From: Bacteroidia bacterium
GTDB lineage: Bacteria; Bacteroidota; Bacteroidia; Bacteroidales; F082
DNA length: 64,000 nt
Direction of reading: 5' to 3'
NCBI GenBank assembly: GCA_021287165.1
Contig: JAJTAY010000033.1
Coordinates: 1 to 64,000 of the forward strand
Shown: piece by piece, positions 43,918-52,855 of the stretch
Position numbering within the stretch: position 1 is the stretch's first letter
Layout: every line of letters starts with the position of its first letter
Notes under the pieces: model-generated
Databases searched by the model: none
The model's input: only the letters and a program-made list of their open reading frames with translations
What the model was told of the DNA's origin: nothing
Made by a program: the position numbers and the translations under genes

Positions 43918-43977
43918 CAGAATAATATTTGGTGTTAAAGCCGGACTGCTCATCATTGCAGCGCGGTGGATCATATA

Positions 43978-43985
43978 CAAAAATA
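43978..43985 (-). promoter_or_regulatory. -7 promoter box for the beta-helix protein
   Basis: TATTTTTG on the minus strand, 60 bp before the ATG at 43917; supports that start against the much longer open frame. Confidence 0.45.
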
Positions 43986-44081
43986 ATGACATGCCGTGAG
44001 AAAGTGTTAATTTTTCGTATTTGTAACCCTCCAAATCAGATAAAGGCAACCTGAGCTTGATACATTGCCTCAATATTGGCC

Positions 44082-44089
44082 TAACTTTG
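44082..44089 (+). promoter_or_regulatory. -7 promoter box for the beta-CASP nuclease
   Basis: TAACTTTG, 26 bp before the ATG at 44116. The -33 region has TTG with non-ideal spacing. Confidence 0.5.
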
Positions 44090-44115
44090 ATTAGGAATTC
44101 ATAAAGGCAAAAACA

Positions 44116-45519
44116 ATGAAACTCACTTTTCTTGGAGCAGCCCGTCAGGTTACCGGAAGCAAGCACCTGATCGAAACCCGGCACGGAAAGCGCATCCTGC
44201 TCGACTGCGGGTTGTATCAGGGTAAAGGTCTGGAAACCGACGCCATGAACCGCGATCCGGGTGTCGACCCTGCCAGCATCGACCACATCATCCTTACGCA
44301 CGCTCACATCGACCATTCCGGTCTGATCCCATTTTTTTACAAAAACGGTTTTCGCGGTTCGGTCATTTGCACCCATGCCACCCGCGACCTTTGCTCCATA
44401 ATGTTGCCCGATAGCGCGCACATACAAGAACAGGATATTGTCTGGTTCAACAAAAAGCGCCAGCGTCAGGGTCTGCCGCCGGTACCACCACTTTACAGCG
44501 AAAAAGATGCCCGGGCCTGTTTGGAACTGTTTATCGGCGTGGCTTACAACCGCAAGTTTTACATCGATAATAATATAAAGGTGAAATTCACCAACAGCGG
44601 GCATATGCTCGGCAGTGGGGTGGTGACCATTGAGCTCGACGAATTCGGCACCATGACACGCATCGGATATACCGGCGACATTGGCCGGCCTGGGAACTAT
44701 TTGCTGCAGGCCCCGCAGGCTTTTCCGCATTGCGACATCCTGATCACCGAAAGCACTTATGGCGACCGACTGCACGAAGCACGTGAAGCTGCCGAGAAAC
44801 GACTGCTCGAAATTGTAAACTATACCTGTCTGGATAAACAAGGAAAACTTATCATTCCTTCTTTTGCTATCGGCCGTGCACAGGAGATTGTTTTCCTGCT
44901 GAACAACTTCTACAACCAGGGATTATTACCCAAGATACCAGTTTACGTCGACAGTCCGCTTGCCGTGAATGCTACCAACATTTTCCGAATGCACCTCGAC
45001 GAGATGAACCAGCATGTGGCCGAAGTGCTCGAAAGCGACCCCGACCCCTTTGGCTTTAATGCCCTGCACTACATCAATAATGTTGAAGAATCGAAACGAC
45101 TCAACAACCTCAACGAACCTGCCATCATCATCTCGGCTTCGGGTATGGCCGAAGCGGGCCGGATCAAACACCACCTTGCCAACAATATCGACAATCCAAA
45201 AAACAGCATTCTGTTCGTTGGTTATTGCGCCCCCTCAACCCTGGGAGCCAGAATTCAGGAAAAACCCGATGAGATTTCCATTTTCGGTATCCCTCACAAG
45301 CTTAGGGCCGAAATTTTCAGCATCGATGCATTCAGCGGCCATGCCGACTATCAGGAAATGGGTGATTATTTAGAATGCCAAAACAAGGAAAAACTGCGGC
45401 GTGTCTTTTTAGTTCATGGTGAAACCAAAGCCGCCGAGCACTATGCAGGATGGCTCAGCGACCGTAATTTTAAGAACATAGCAATACCGGAAAGAGGCGA
45501 GTCTTTCGCGATGGATTGA
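44116..45519 (+). CDS. Metallo-beta-lactamase/beta-CASP ribonuclease (CPSF-like)
   Basis: 467 residues. The zinc motif THAHIDHSG gives H62, H64, D66 and H67; a further His in NSGHMLGSG, Asp in YTGDIGRPG, then the beta-CASP motifs (PVYVDSPLAVNAT; IIISASGMAEAGRIKHH) and a final His motif (FSGHADYQEM). This is the CPSF73/YSH1-like RNA-processing nuclease family found in archaea and many bacteria. It is probably an RNA exo- or endonuclease; the target is unknown. The stop is 4 bp from the convergent lipoprotein gene. Confidence 0.92.
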   Translation: MKLTFLGAARQVTGSKHLIETRHGKRILLDCGLYQGKGLETDAMNRDPGVDPASIDHIILTHAHIDHSGLIPFFYKNGFRGSVICTHATRDLCSIMLPDSAHIQEQDIVWFNKKRQRQGLPPVPPLYSEKDARACLELFIGVAYNRKFYIDNNIKVKFTNSGHMLGSGVVTIELDEFGTMTRIGYTGDIGRPGNYLLQAPQAFPHCDILITESTYGDRLHEAREAAEKRLLEIVNYTCLDKQGKLIIPSFAIGRAQEIVFLLNNFYNQGLLPKIPVYVDSPLAVNATNIFRMHLDEMNQHVAEVLESDPDPFGFNALHYINNVEESKRLNNLNEPAIIISASGMAEAGRIKHHLANNIDNPKNSILFVGYCAPSTLGARIQEKPDEISIFGIPHKLRAEIFSIDAFSGHADYQEMGDYLECQNKEKLRRVFLVHGETKAAEHYAGWLSDRNFKNIAIPERGESFAMD

Positions 45520-45523
45520 AAAA

Positions 45524-46063
45524 TCAATTGTTGTTTCGCTGCTCGAACTCGCGGATGAGCTCTTCAGGGCTTTTACCAAGATTGCGTATGGCAGCCTCGG
45601 CTTCGCCTGCAAACTCATGTTGTGGATAACGTTCGATGAACTGTTGGTAGAAATGCCTTGCCGAAGCTGTATCATCAAAGCGGGTGTCGTAGGTAAAAGC
45701 CTTGAGGAATAAGCTCATGGCGGCTTTCTCATGCTCAGGATATCTTGCCATGAGCCTGTCGAGTAGCCAGATAGTGCGACCTGGATCGGAAAAATACATG
45801 CTCAGGTCGGCTGCCTTAAATAGGTACTCGGGCGACCTTTCATCCTGCGGAAGCGAGTCGGCAAAACGAACATAAAGGTCCATCAGCATGCGGGCCGTGT
45901 CCTGACTATAGGCCCCACCTTCGTCAAACAAGGCTTTCTCCAGCTGACTGATCTTATCGTCAACGGGTTCTTGTTTCTTCTTACCAGGGTTGCATGCAAC
46001 AAGGGAAAAAACCATAATCAAAGTTGGGAAAACAACTCTTAATCTACTCATCTTCAGCATCAT
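45524..46063 (-). CDS. TPR-like lipoprotein
   Basis: 179 residues. Lipoprotein signal ending in LVAC; an alternative ATG at 46051 gives a shorter signal. The mature part is helical repeats (RTIWLLDRLMARYPEHEKAAMSLFLKAFTYD; ARHFYQQFIERYPQHEFAGEAE), the pattern of BamD/YbgF-type TPRs. It begins 1 bp after the def stop and so belongs to the ruvX-def transcript. Exact role unknown; an envelope scaffold is plausible. Confidence 0.75.
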   Translation of the reverse strand: MMLKMSRLRVVFPTLIMVFSLVACNPGKKKQEPVDDKISQLEKALFDEGGAYSQDTARMLMDLYVRFADSLPQDERSPEYLFKAADLSMYFSDPGRTIWLLDRLMARYPEHEKAAMSLFLKAFTYDTRFDDTASARHFYQQFIERYPQHEFAGEAEAAIRNLGKSPEELIREFEQRNNN

Positions 46064-46064
46064 A

Positions 46065-46637
46065 TTACTTCCTCCTTTTGTAAAGTCCCGGAAAAATCAT
46101 TTTATAATCTACATCTATACGCCCTTCCGAAATATCTTTCAACTTGTTCTTTAGCAGCAGCTTACGCATGGCACTTAGGCGATCGACATAAAGTACGCCG
46201 TCGATATGATCGTATTCGTGCTGGATAACTCTTGCCACAAATCCGGAATATTCTTCCGTGTGAGGGTTGAAGTTTTCGTCCAGATAGGTGATCGTAAGAC
46301 TCGGCTTACGACTTACGTCTTCGTTGAGGCCAGGGATGCTCAGACAGCCTTCGCTCATTGTCACTTCTTCGCCCCTTTCATCGGTGATGTGGGCATTGAT
46401 AAATACCTTCTTAAAGTCCTTGAGTTCAGGGTGTTCCTCGCCATAGGGCGAAGCATCGATAACGAAGAGCCGGATGGACTTATTCACCTGAGGCGCAGCC
46501 AGGCCCACACCATGCGCTGCATACATGGTTTCCCACATATCGCTGATGAGTTGTTGCAAGCCCGGATAATCGGGGGTGATATCCTCGGCAACCTTTTTAA
46601 GGGTCGGATGGCCGTATGCTACAATGGGCAGTATCAT
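46065..46637 (-). CDS. def: Peptide deformylase
   Basis: Removes the N-formyl group from new proteins. 190 residues with all three metal motifs: GVGLAAPQ (43-50), EGCLSIP with metal ligand C98, and QHEYDHIDG with H140, E141 and H144. Second gene of the transcript ruvX-def-lipoprotein, 12 bp after ruvX. Confidence 0.96.
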   Translation of the reverse strand: MILPIVAYGHPTLKKVAEDITPDYPGLQQLISDMWETMYAAHGVGLAAPQVNKSIRLFVIDASPYGEEHPELKDFKKVFINAHITDERGEEVTMSEGCLSIPGLNEDVSRKPSLTITYLDENFNPHTEEYSGFVARVIQHEYDHIDGVLYVDRLSAMRKLLLKNKLKDISEGRIDVDYKMIFPGLYKRRK

Positions 46638-46649
46638 TGATTCGCAGTA

Positions 46650-47069
46650 TTAATCGTTTTTGTGATGTTCGAGATAGCTTTGAAGGATAATCGTTGCCGA
46701 AATGGTGTCCACCAAAGCCTTATCCTGACGTTTTTTCTTTCCAAGCCCTGCATCGATCATGGTCTGGAAAGCCATGCGAGAGGTAAAACGCTCGTCGTAG
46801 CGTTCAACAGGTATGTGTGGAAATGCCTTTGAAAGGCGTTTGACAAAAGGTTCTGTAAATCGCGATGCATCCGAAGGCTTGTTCATCATATCGCGGGGTT
46901 CGCCAACTACAAACAGGTCAACCTGTTCATTTTCAACGTATTGAGCCAGAAATGAGATTACTTTATGGCTCGAAATGGTCGTCAGACCACTGGCGATAAT
47001 GCGCAAGGGATCGGTTACGGCTATGCCGGTGCGTTTTTGTCCGTAATCGATGGCCATGATGCGTCCCAT
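46650..47069 (-). CDS. ruvX: Holliday junction resolvase-like protein YqgF
   Basis: 139-residue RNase H-fold protein involved in rRNA precursor processing or recombination. Start MGRIMAIDYGQKRTGIA with the first catalytic Asp (D8), VVGEPRDM strand and the DERFTSRMA motif with its acidic residue; the last Asp is in KALVDTISATIIL. First gene of a three-gene transcript with a -7 box 26 bp upstream. Confidence 0.93.
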   Translation of the reverse strand: MGRIMAIDYGQKRTGIAVTDPLRIIASGLTTISSHKVISFLAQYVENEQVDLFVVGEPRDMMNKPSDASRFTEPFVKRLSKAFPHIPVERYDERFTSRMAFQTMIDAGLGKKKRQDKALVDTISATIILQSYLEHHKND

Positions 47070-47095
47070 AAGTGCCTGACAACTAATTCAGGCTG

Positions 47096-47103
47096 CAAAA
47101 TTA
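47096..47103 (-). promoter_or_regulatory. -7 promoter box for ruvX-def-lipoprotein
   Basis: TAATTTTG on the minus strand, 26 bp before the ruvX ATG at 47069. Confidence 0.5.
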
Positions 47104-47187
47104 GCAAGAATAGCAAAGCGACACTTTGGCTTTAAAGCGCTTCAAAACCCGGCAATGCTTTACCTTAGCGCAGAAATTGCTTAAATT

Positions 47188-48009
47188 ATGGACCTTCCGG
47201 CACTAAAAAGAATGATAGAAGAGGCCTGGACCGACCGCAGCCTGCTTCAGCATGAAAACTATCGTAAGGCAATCAATGAAGTGATCGGACAGCTCGACAG
47301 AGGGCTGTTGCGTGTTGCTGAGCCCTCGGAGGGTGGGTGGTTGGTGAACGAATGGGTGAAAAAAGCGGTCATTTTATTTTTTCCCATCAGTCAGATGGAA
47401 ACTATTGAAGTTGGCCCTTTCGAGTTCCACGATAAAATACCGCTAAAAAGGAATTATTCGGCTCAGGGCGTGAGGGTGGTGCCTCATGCCATTGCCCGCT
47501 ACGGCAGCTTTATAGAAAAAGGTGTAATCATGATGCCCTCCTATGTAAACATTGGTGCATGGGTGGGCAGCGGCACCATGGTGGATACCTGGGCCACGGT
47601 TGGCTCGTGTGCGCAGATTGGCCGCAATGTGCACCTTAGCGGAGGCGTTGGCATTGGTGGCGTGCTCGAACCGGTGCAGGCCTCCCCGGTGATCATCGAA
47701 GACGAATGCTTTATTGGTTCGCGCTGCATTGTGGTAGAGGGCGTTTATGTGGAGCGCGAAGCGGTGCTGGGAGCCAATGTGGTGCTCACTCAAAGTACCA
47801 GAATTATTGATGTGAGCGGTGCAGAAGCTGTCGAATACAAAGGCCGCATTCCCGCCCGCTCGGTTGTGATTCCAGGAACAGTAAGTAAAAAGTTTGCTGC
47901 AGGCGAATATCAGGTTGCTTGCGCGCTTATTATCGGAAAGCGAAAGCCTTCGACCGACCTCAAAACCTCGCTCAACGATGCATTGCGGGAGTTCGATGTG
48001 GCCGTTTGA
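47188..48009 (+). CDS. dapD: Tetrahydrodipicolinate N-succinyltransferase
   Basis: 273 residues. Lysine and meso-diaminopimelate synthesis by the succinylase route. The left-handed beta-helix hexapeptide core is seen in VNIGAWVGSGTMVDTWATVGSCAQIGRNVHLSGGVGIGGVLEP (positions about 113-155), followed by the DapD C-terminus. Its presence implies the acyl-blocked DAP pathway rather than, or besides, the direct aminotransferase route. The upstream TACCTTAG at 47161-47168 is a near-match to the -7 box. Confidence 0.95.
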   Translation: MDLPALKRMIEEAWTDRSLLQHENYRKAINEVIGQLDRGLLRVAEPSEGGWLVNEWVKKAVILFFPISQMETIEVGPFEFHDKIPLKRNYSAQGVRVVPHAIARYGSFIEKGVIMMPSYVNIGAWVGSGTMVDTWATVGSCAQIGRNVHLSGGVGIGGVLEPVQASPVIIEDECFIGSRCIVVEGVYVEREAVLGANVVLTQSTRIIDVSGAEAVEYKGRIPARSVVIPGTVSKKFAAGEYQVACALIIGKRKPSTDLKTSLNDALREFDVAV

Positions 48010-48029
48010 ATTGGGTAAACTACTGACAG

Positions 48030-48692
48030 TCAAGGTGCCTTTGCAACAGGAATGTTGAGCAGCAAGTGCTGGCTGTCGCTCATTTCAAGCAATCTTCGGA
48101 GCTTATCTTTTTCCATCCACGAGCGTGGCCGGCAAGCCAATTGCTCCGAGGCACAAAACAACAACACATTTTGGGCTACCATTCCGGCATCGAGGGCCGC
48201 CCATTCTAATCGCTGTGCCTGCTCGCCCATGCGAAAGCGGCTAATATCCGACACCAATAACAAAAACACAGGCGCTGTGGCAAAATCGGCCTGACTGCCT
48301 GCTACCAGCAACCGATGATCACCCTCGACGATCTTTCTAAGCCTGTGCTCTTTTGGCTCATACAACCAAATACCCTGATTATCTGCCAGATAAACATCAA
48401 CATCCTGGGCATTCAATGCCGAAGGGGCTGTACGCCTGCCCGATTCCGGGCGGTTGATGCCATTGGCCGCCCACAATAGTGATGAAACGACTTCTTCGCT
48501 GAGCGGTGTATCTGCAAACTGTCGCGGCGAAGCACGGTGCTCGAATGTCTCCTTTATCGGACTGTTAAGCACAAAGCCTTCTTCATGCGAAAGCAAAGAC
48601 CTGACTGTCTGTCCATTAGCTGAAACAATGCCTCCCAAACAGCAAGCAAGAAGCATCAATGAAAGCATTTGCAAACGTTCGTATCGAATCAT
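48030..48692 (-). CDS. Exported nitroreductase-family protein (SagB/ThcOx-like)
   Basis: 220 residues with an N-terminal signal peptide (MLSLMLLACCLGGIVSANGQ; start either 48692 or 48668). The domain matches FMN nitroreductases of the SagB/ThcOx group: ASPRQFADTPLSEEVVSSLLWAANGINRP at about 53-81 and LEWAALDAGMVAQNVLLFCASEQLA at about 162-186. Export of an FMN enzyme is less common; Bacteroidota genomes have several such proteins of unknown substrate. The TATCTTTA at 48711-48718 on the minus strand is a near -7 box. Confidence 0.82.
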   Translation of the reverse strand: MIRYERLQMLSLMLLACCLGGIVSANGQTVRSLLSHEEGFVLNSPIKETFEHRASPRQFADTPLSEEVVSSLLWAANGINRPESGRRTAPSALNAQDVDVYLADNQGIWLYEPKEHRLRKIVEGDHRLLVAGSQADFATAPVFLLLVSDISRFRMGEQAQRLEWAALDAGMVAQNVLLFCASEQLACRPRSWMEKDKLRRLLEMSDSQHLLLNIPVAKAP

Positions 48693-48844
48693 ATATCTTA
48701 GTTTTAGCTTTAAAGATAGGTGGAAATGCTTTGCACACTATCAGGCTATCAGAAATTGGGAGTGGTTAGACAGTTGAAGGTGAGTTGAAGGGCAAAAAAT
48801 TACAATCGTGTGCAGTGTTTTGAATAATTTACATCGGCTTTAAT

Positions 48845-48875
48845 TTTGCCGGTTGACAGGCGCTGATTAACTTTG
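48845..48875 (+). promoter_or_regulatory. Full Bacteroidota promoter for the GT9 gene
   Basis: TTTG (48845-48848), 19-bp spacer, TAACTTTG (48868-48875): an exact match to the consensus. It overlaps an in-frame TTG at 48873, so the ATG at 48888 is the start. The rest of the 195-bp divergent gap to the nitroreductase gene shows no other element beyond that gene's own weak -7 box. Confidence 0.8.
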
Positions 48876-48887
48876 GCACCCGAACCT

Positions 48888-49892
48888 ATGCAACCAGAGT
48901 CCGAAAAAATTCTGATAATCCAAACCGCTTCGATTGGTGATGTGGTTTTATCTACTGCACTCGCCGAAAGTTTGCATCAACGATTTCCGGATGCCACGAT
49001 ACATTATTTACTTAGGGCTGGTTACGAATCCTTGTTCGAAGCGCACCCTTACATTTCAAAAGTCTGGTCCTGGGACAAACGGAAGCAGAAGTATCGTTCG
49101 CTACTTAAGCTTGCTACAGCCATCAGGAAAGAACGTTACAACCTGGTAATCAATGTTCAGCGTTTTTTCAGCAGTGGTTTATTCGCCTTACTAAGCGGGG
49201 CAAAAATCACAAGTGGCTTTAAAAAAAATCCGCTCGGCAGGTTTTTTACCCATGCCTTCCCACACCGCATCGAAGCCTCCAAAGGTTCACCACACGAAGT
49301 GGAGCGCAACCATGCCCTGATCAGCTTTTTAAACGGAATAGCCTCTGAAAAGCCCGCCCTTTATCCCTCAAAATCAGATTACGACCGTACAGCAGGTTAC
49401 AAAACACTGCCTTTTGTAACCATTTCACCTGCCTCGCTTTGGTTTACAAAACAATACCCGGAGGAAAAGTGGATTGAACTGGTGGAGGCCCTTCCCCGAA
49501 ACCTTAACATCCTGCTCCTTGGTTCGAAAGCCGACATTGTGCTATGCGAACGGATCAAAAAAGTGACCGGTCGTCCTTATCTGGTCAATCTGGCAGGCCA
49601 GCTCAGCCTGCTCCAGTCGGCCGCATTGATGAAACACGCCCTCATGAACTACACTAACGACTCGGCGCCCATGCATCTGGCCAGTGCAGTAAATGCTCCT
49701 GTGACGGCAGTTTTTTGTTCCACTGTTCCGGAATACGGCTTTGGACCGTTGTCGGATGTTTCAAATATTGTGCAGATTGCCGAAAATCTGGAATGCAGGC
49801 CGTGCGGGCTTCACGGAAGGAAAAGCTGTCCACAGGGTCATTTCCGCTGCGCCAATGATATCAAGGTATCACAACTAACCGCGGTACTATGA
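48888..49892 (+). CDS. Glycosyltransferase family 9 (heptosyltransferase-like)
   Basis: 334 residues, GT-B fold. N-terminus ILIIQTASIGDVVLSTALAESL (about 8-29) and the C-terminal donor-binding motif NYTNDSAPMHLASAV are the signatures of ADP-heptose:LPS heptosyltransferases. It likely builds lipopolysaccharide core. A Cys-rich tail (CRPCGLHGRKSCPQG) is also typical of the family. The stop overlaps the next start (ATGA). Confidence 0.9.
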   Translation: MQPESEKILIIQTASIGDVVLSTALAESLHQRFPDATIHYLLRAGYESLFEAHPYISKVWSWDKRKQKYRSLLKLATAIRKERYNLVINVQRFFSSGLFALLSGAKITSGFKKNPLGRFFTHAFPHRIEASKGSPHEVERNHALISFLNGIASEKPALYPSKSDYDRTAGYKTLPFVTISPASLWFTKQYPEEKWIELVEALPRNLNILLLGSKADIVLCERIKKVTGRPYLVNLAGQLSLLQSAALMKHALMNYTNDSAPMHLASAVNAPVTAVFCSTVPEYGFGPLSDVSNIVQIAENLECRPCGLHGRKSCPQGHFRCANDIKVSQLTAVL

Positions 49893-50461
49893 ACCATTAT
49901 CAGGAAGAGGTGGAAAAGGCCGCCAGGGCGCTGCGCAAAGGTTTGGTTATCCTCTACCCTACCGATACCATTTGGGGACTCGGCTGCGATGCTACAAGCC
50001 GGAGAGCGATAAACAGACTACTGAAAATCAAGCGCCGCACCGACAGCAAAAGCCTGATCACCCTTATCGACGATGTGGCCAATCTGTCAAAATATGTTAA
50101 GGATGTCCCACCTATGGCCTACGACCTGCTACAAAATTCGGCCAACCCATTAAGCATTATTTATCCTTCCGGACAAAATCTTGCCCGGAATGCCCTTGGT
50201 CCTGACGGTTCGGTGTGCATACGTGTAACCAACAGCAGCTTCTGCAAGTCGCTGGTTCAGGCGTTTGGCGGCCCCATTGCCTCTACCTCGGCAAACTTTA
50301 CCGGACAGCCTACGCCGCTATATTTCAAGCAGATATCTCAGGAGTTGATCAAAAGTGTTGATCATGTGGTCAACCTCTACCAGGATGTGATCAGCATGCC
50401 TAAGGCCAGTACCATTATCCGCCTCGAACCTGCAGGAAATTTCACCATCATCAGGCCCTGA
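49889..50461 (+). CDS. tsaC: L-threonylcarbamoyladenylate synthase
   Basis: 190-residue YrdC/Sua5 domain protein that makes threonylcarbamoyl-AMP for the t6A37 tRNA modification. N-terminus VILYPTDTIWGLGCDATS, KRRTDSKSLITLI (substrate loop) and VCIRVTNSSFCKSLV are conserved. It is the short form without the Sua5 C-terminal domain. Translationally coupled to the GT9 gene by a 4-nt overlap, with no evident functional link. The 169-bp gap that follows contains only the next promoter. Confidence 0.9.
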   Translation: MNHYQEEVEKAARALRKGLVILYPTDTIWGLGCDATSRRAINRLLKIKRRTDSKSLITLIDDVANLSKYVKDVPPMAYDLLQNSANPLSIIYPSGQNLARNALGPDGSVCIRVTNSSFCKSLVQAFGGPIASTSANFTGQPTPLYFKQISQELIKSVDHVVNLYQDVISMPKASTIIRLEPAGNFTIIRP

Positions 50462-50582
50462 GAAAAAAAGCAACTGCAGACCAACCTTTCTTTTACGCGT
50501 TTGTTTGCTATGGCATAACAATTCTGCACTCGTTTGCTATGCATTGCTATTTAGAATTAGTTTAAACTAAGGGATTTTTAGC

Positions 50583-50590
50583 TAATTTTG
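50583..50590 (+). promoter_or_regulatory. -7 promoter box for 2-oxoacid dehydrogenase E1
   Basis: TAATTTTG, 40 bp before the ATG. TTTA (50561-50564), part of an 8-bp palindrome GTTTAAAC, lies 18 bp upstream and could be the -33 element. Confidence 0.6.
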
Positions 50591-50630
50591 CCGTCCGAAA
50601 AGAGGAATCCCTCCAACATAAGGAAACACG

Positions 50631-52673
50631 ATGACACACAAGAAATTTTCGCTCGAAAACACCGACAAGGAAACCCTGAAAAAATGGTACAGCCTGATGA
50701 CGCTGGGCCGTCAGATTGACGATAAGGCGCCCAACTACCTGAAGCAGGCACTGGGCTGGTCGTACCATGCACCCTATGCAGGCCACGACGGCATACAGCT
50801 GGCCATTGGGCAGGCGTTCGATCGCAACCACGACCACCTTTTCCCCTATTACCGCGATATGCTCACTGCCATTTCGGCTGGTCTTAACGCTGAGGAAATA
50901 ATCCTCAACGGCCTCTCAAAAGGCACAGATATTGCCAGCGGTGGCCGCCACATGTCGAACCACTTCGCCAAGCCTGAATGGAACATCCACAATGTTTCTT
51001 CGGCAACAGGCAACCACACCCTGCATGCCACCGGGGTTGCCCGCGCCATCAAGCGCTATGGTTCGAAAGGCGTTGCTATCAGCTCACAGGGCGAGTCGTC
51101 CACCAGCGAGGGCTATGTTTTTGAAGCCATCAACGGGGCCAGCAACGAGAAACTGCCGGTGATTTTCGTGTTTCAGGATAACGGCTATGGTATCTCGGTG
51201 CCTCAGCGCGATCAGAGCGCAAACCGCCGTGCAGCTGCCAATTATGCCGGCCTCAAGAACCTGAAAATCATGTATTGCGACGGCAAAAACGTGTTCGACA
51301 GCATGAACACAATGTTTGCCGCAAAAGAGCACATCGAAAAATTTGGTGAGCCTGTGATTGTTCATGCCAACTGCGTGCGCATTCACTCACATTCCAACTC
51401 CGACCGGCACGAGCTTTACCGCGACGACAACGAACGTCATTGCACCAAACTTTCCGATCCGCTCGAACGCTTCCGTATGCAGCTTATCCGATCGGGAAAG
51501 TTTACCGAGCAGGAGCTCAACACCCTCGACGAAGAAGCCAAGAAAACGATTTCCGCCGCCCACAAAAAAGCCATCATGGCGCCCGATCCCGATCCGGCCA
51601 GCATTCACAACTTTGTTTTTGCCGAAGCCTACAATCCCGTCAAATACCCCGATGGCACGCACGATGGCACCCAGGGCACAAAAATGAAGTTCATTCAGGC
51701 ACTGAACGAAACCCTGAAAGACGAATTCCGGAAAAACCCTGATACGTATATCTGGGGTCAGGACGTGGCCAACAAAGACAAAGGCGGCATTTTCAACGTA
51801 ACCAAAGGCATGCAGCAGGAGTTTGGCAAGGAGCGCGTATTCAACGCCCCCATAGCCGAGGACTTCATTATGGGAACCGCCAACGGCATGAGCCGCTTTA
51901 GTGATAAGATCCGCATTGTGATTGAAGGTGCCGAATTTGCCGACTATTTCTGGCCGGCCATGGAGCAATACCTCGAAACCACACATGACTACTGGCGCAG
52001 CAACGGAGCCTTTGCACCTAACGTTACCATTCGCTTGGCTTCAGGCGGCTACATCGGAGGAGGACTCTACCATTCTCAAACCATCGAAGGCGCTTTAGCC
52101 AGCCTGCCGGGCGTAAGAATCGTTTACCCCTCGTTTGCCGACGACGCCGCCGGATTGCTCCGCACAGCCATGCGATCAAAAGGTCCAACCCTTTTCCTCG
52201 AGCCCAAGGCACTTTATAACGACCCGCTGGCCGAAGCCATAGTGCCCGACGATTTTGAGGTGCCGTTTGGCAAAGCCCGCACCCGTCGTGAGGGAAAGCA
52301 CCTGAGCATCATCACCTACGGCAATACCACACATATGGCGCTGCAGGTGGCCGAACGCATCAAGCATGAACGCAATCTGGAGGTGGAAGTGATCGACATC
52401 CGCTCGCTTATTCCCCTCGACGAGGAAGCCATCCTGAATAGTGTAAAGAAGACCTCACGTGTACTTGTTGTGCATGAAGACAAGGTGTTCGGCGGTTTTG
52501 GCGGCGAAATTGCCTCCATCATCACCGAAAAAGCCTTTCAGTGGCTCGACGCTCCGGTGAAGCGCGTAGGCTCGACCTTCACCCCCGTGGGATTCAACCG
52601 CATTCTCGAAAAAGCCATCCTTCCGAATGCTGAAAAAATTTATGCAGCAGCTTTAGATGTTATTGATTTCTAA
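50631..52673 (+). CDS. 2-oxoacid dehydrogenase E1, fused alpha-beta subunits
   Basis: 680-residue single-chain E1 of a pyruvate or branched-chain 2-oxoacid dehydrogenase. The alpha half (1-330) carries the ThDP region: the usual GDG motif reads GES in SSQGESSTSEGYVFEAIN, followed by FQDNGYGIS. The beta half (about 345-680) has WGQDVANKDKGG, FNAPIAEDFIMGTANGMS and RSLIPLDEEAILNSVKKTSRVLVVHED. Fused E1 of this kind is common in Bacteroidota; substrate (pyruvate versus branched-chain acids) is unsure. No E2 or E3 gene is nearby. A terminator follows. Confidence 0.9.
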   Translation: MTHKKFSLENTDKETLKKWYSLMTLGRQIDDKAPNYLKQALGWSYHAPYAGHDGIQLAIGQAFDRNHDHLFPYYRDMLTAISAGLNAEEIILNGLSKGTDIASGGRHMSNHFAKPEWNIHNVSSATGNHTLHATGVARAIKRYGSKGVAISSQGESSTSEGYVFEAINGASNEKLPVIFVFQDNGYGISVPQRDQSANRRAAANYAGLKNLKIMYCDGKNVFDSMNTMFAAKEHIEKFGEPVIVHANCVRIHSHSNSDRHELYRDDNERHCTKLSDPLERFRMQLIRSGKFTEQELNTLDEEAKKTISAAHKKAIMAPDPDPASIHNFVFAEAYNPVKYPDGTHDGTQGTKMKFIQALNETLKDEFRKNPDTYIWGQDVANKDKGGIFNVTKGMQQEFGKERVFNAPIAEDFIMGTANGMSRFSDKIRIVIEGAEFADYFWPAMEQYLETTHDYWRSNGAFAPNVTIRLASGGYIGGGLYHSQTIEGALASLPGVRIVYPSFADDAAGLLRTAMRSKGPTLFLEPKALYNDPLAEAIVPDDFEVPFGKARTRREGKHLSIITYGNTTHMALQVAERIKHERNLEVEVIDIRSLIPLDEEAILNSVKKTSRVLVVHEDKVFGGFGGEIASIITEKAFQWLDAPVKRVGSTFTPVGFNRILEKAILPNAEKIYAAALDVIDF

Positions 52674-52692
52674 TGTTTTAGAATATCTTGAG

Positions 52693-52733
52693 AAAACAGC
52701 CGGGTATCAACTATCTGGCTGTTTTGTTTTTTT
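52693..52733 (+). terminator. Intrinsic terminator after E1
   Basis: Perfect 9-bp stem AAAACAGCC/GGCTGTTTT (52693-52701 with 52717-52725), 15-nt loop, then GTTTTTTT. Confidence 0.85.
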
Positions 52734-52791
52734 AACGTCCCATATCCCGCTAACAATACGGAAGCGCTCATTGGGCAGTGTAATGTTATGC

Positions 52792-52799
52792 TACTTTTG
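52792..52799 (+). promoter_or_regulatory. -7 promoter box for the S41 protease
   Basis: TACTTTTG, 56 bp before the ATG at 52856. TTGG 18 bp upstream (52771) approximates the -33 element. Confidence 0.55.
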
Positions 52800-52855
52800 C
52801 GCCTTTGGCACAACAATTGCCCTAATGATGATGTTATAGACTAAAACGAATAAAA

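Noticed and set aside
43918..44841. N-terminal extension of the beta-helix protein by 308 residues
   Set aside because: Antisense to the beta-CASP nuclease; a perfect signal peptide begins at 43917 and a -7 box lies at 43978-43985.
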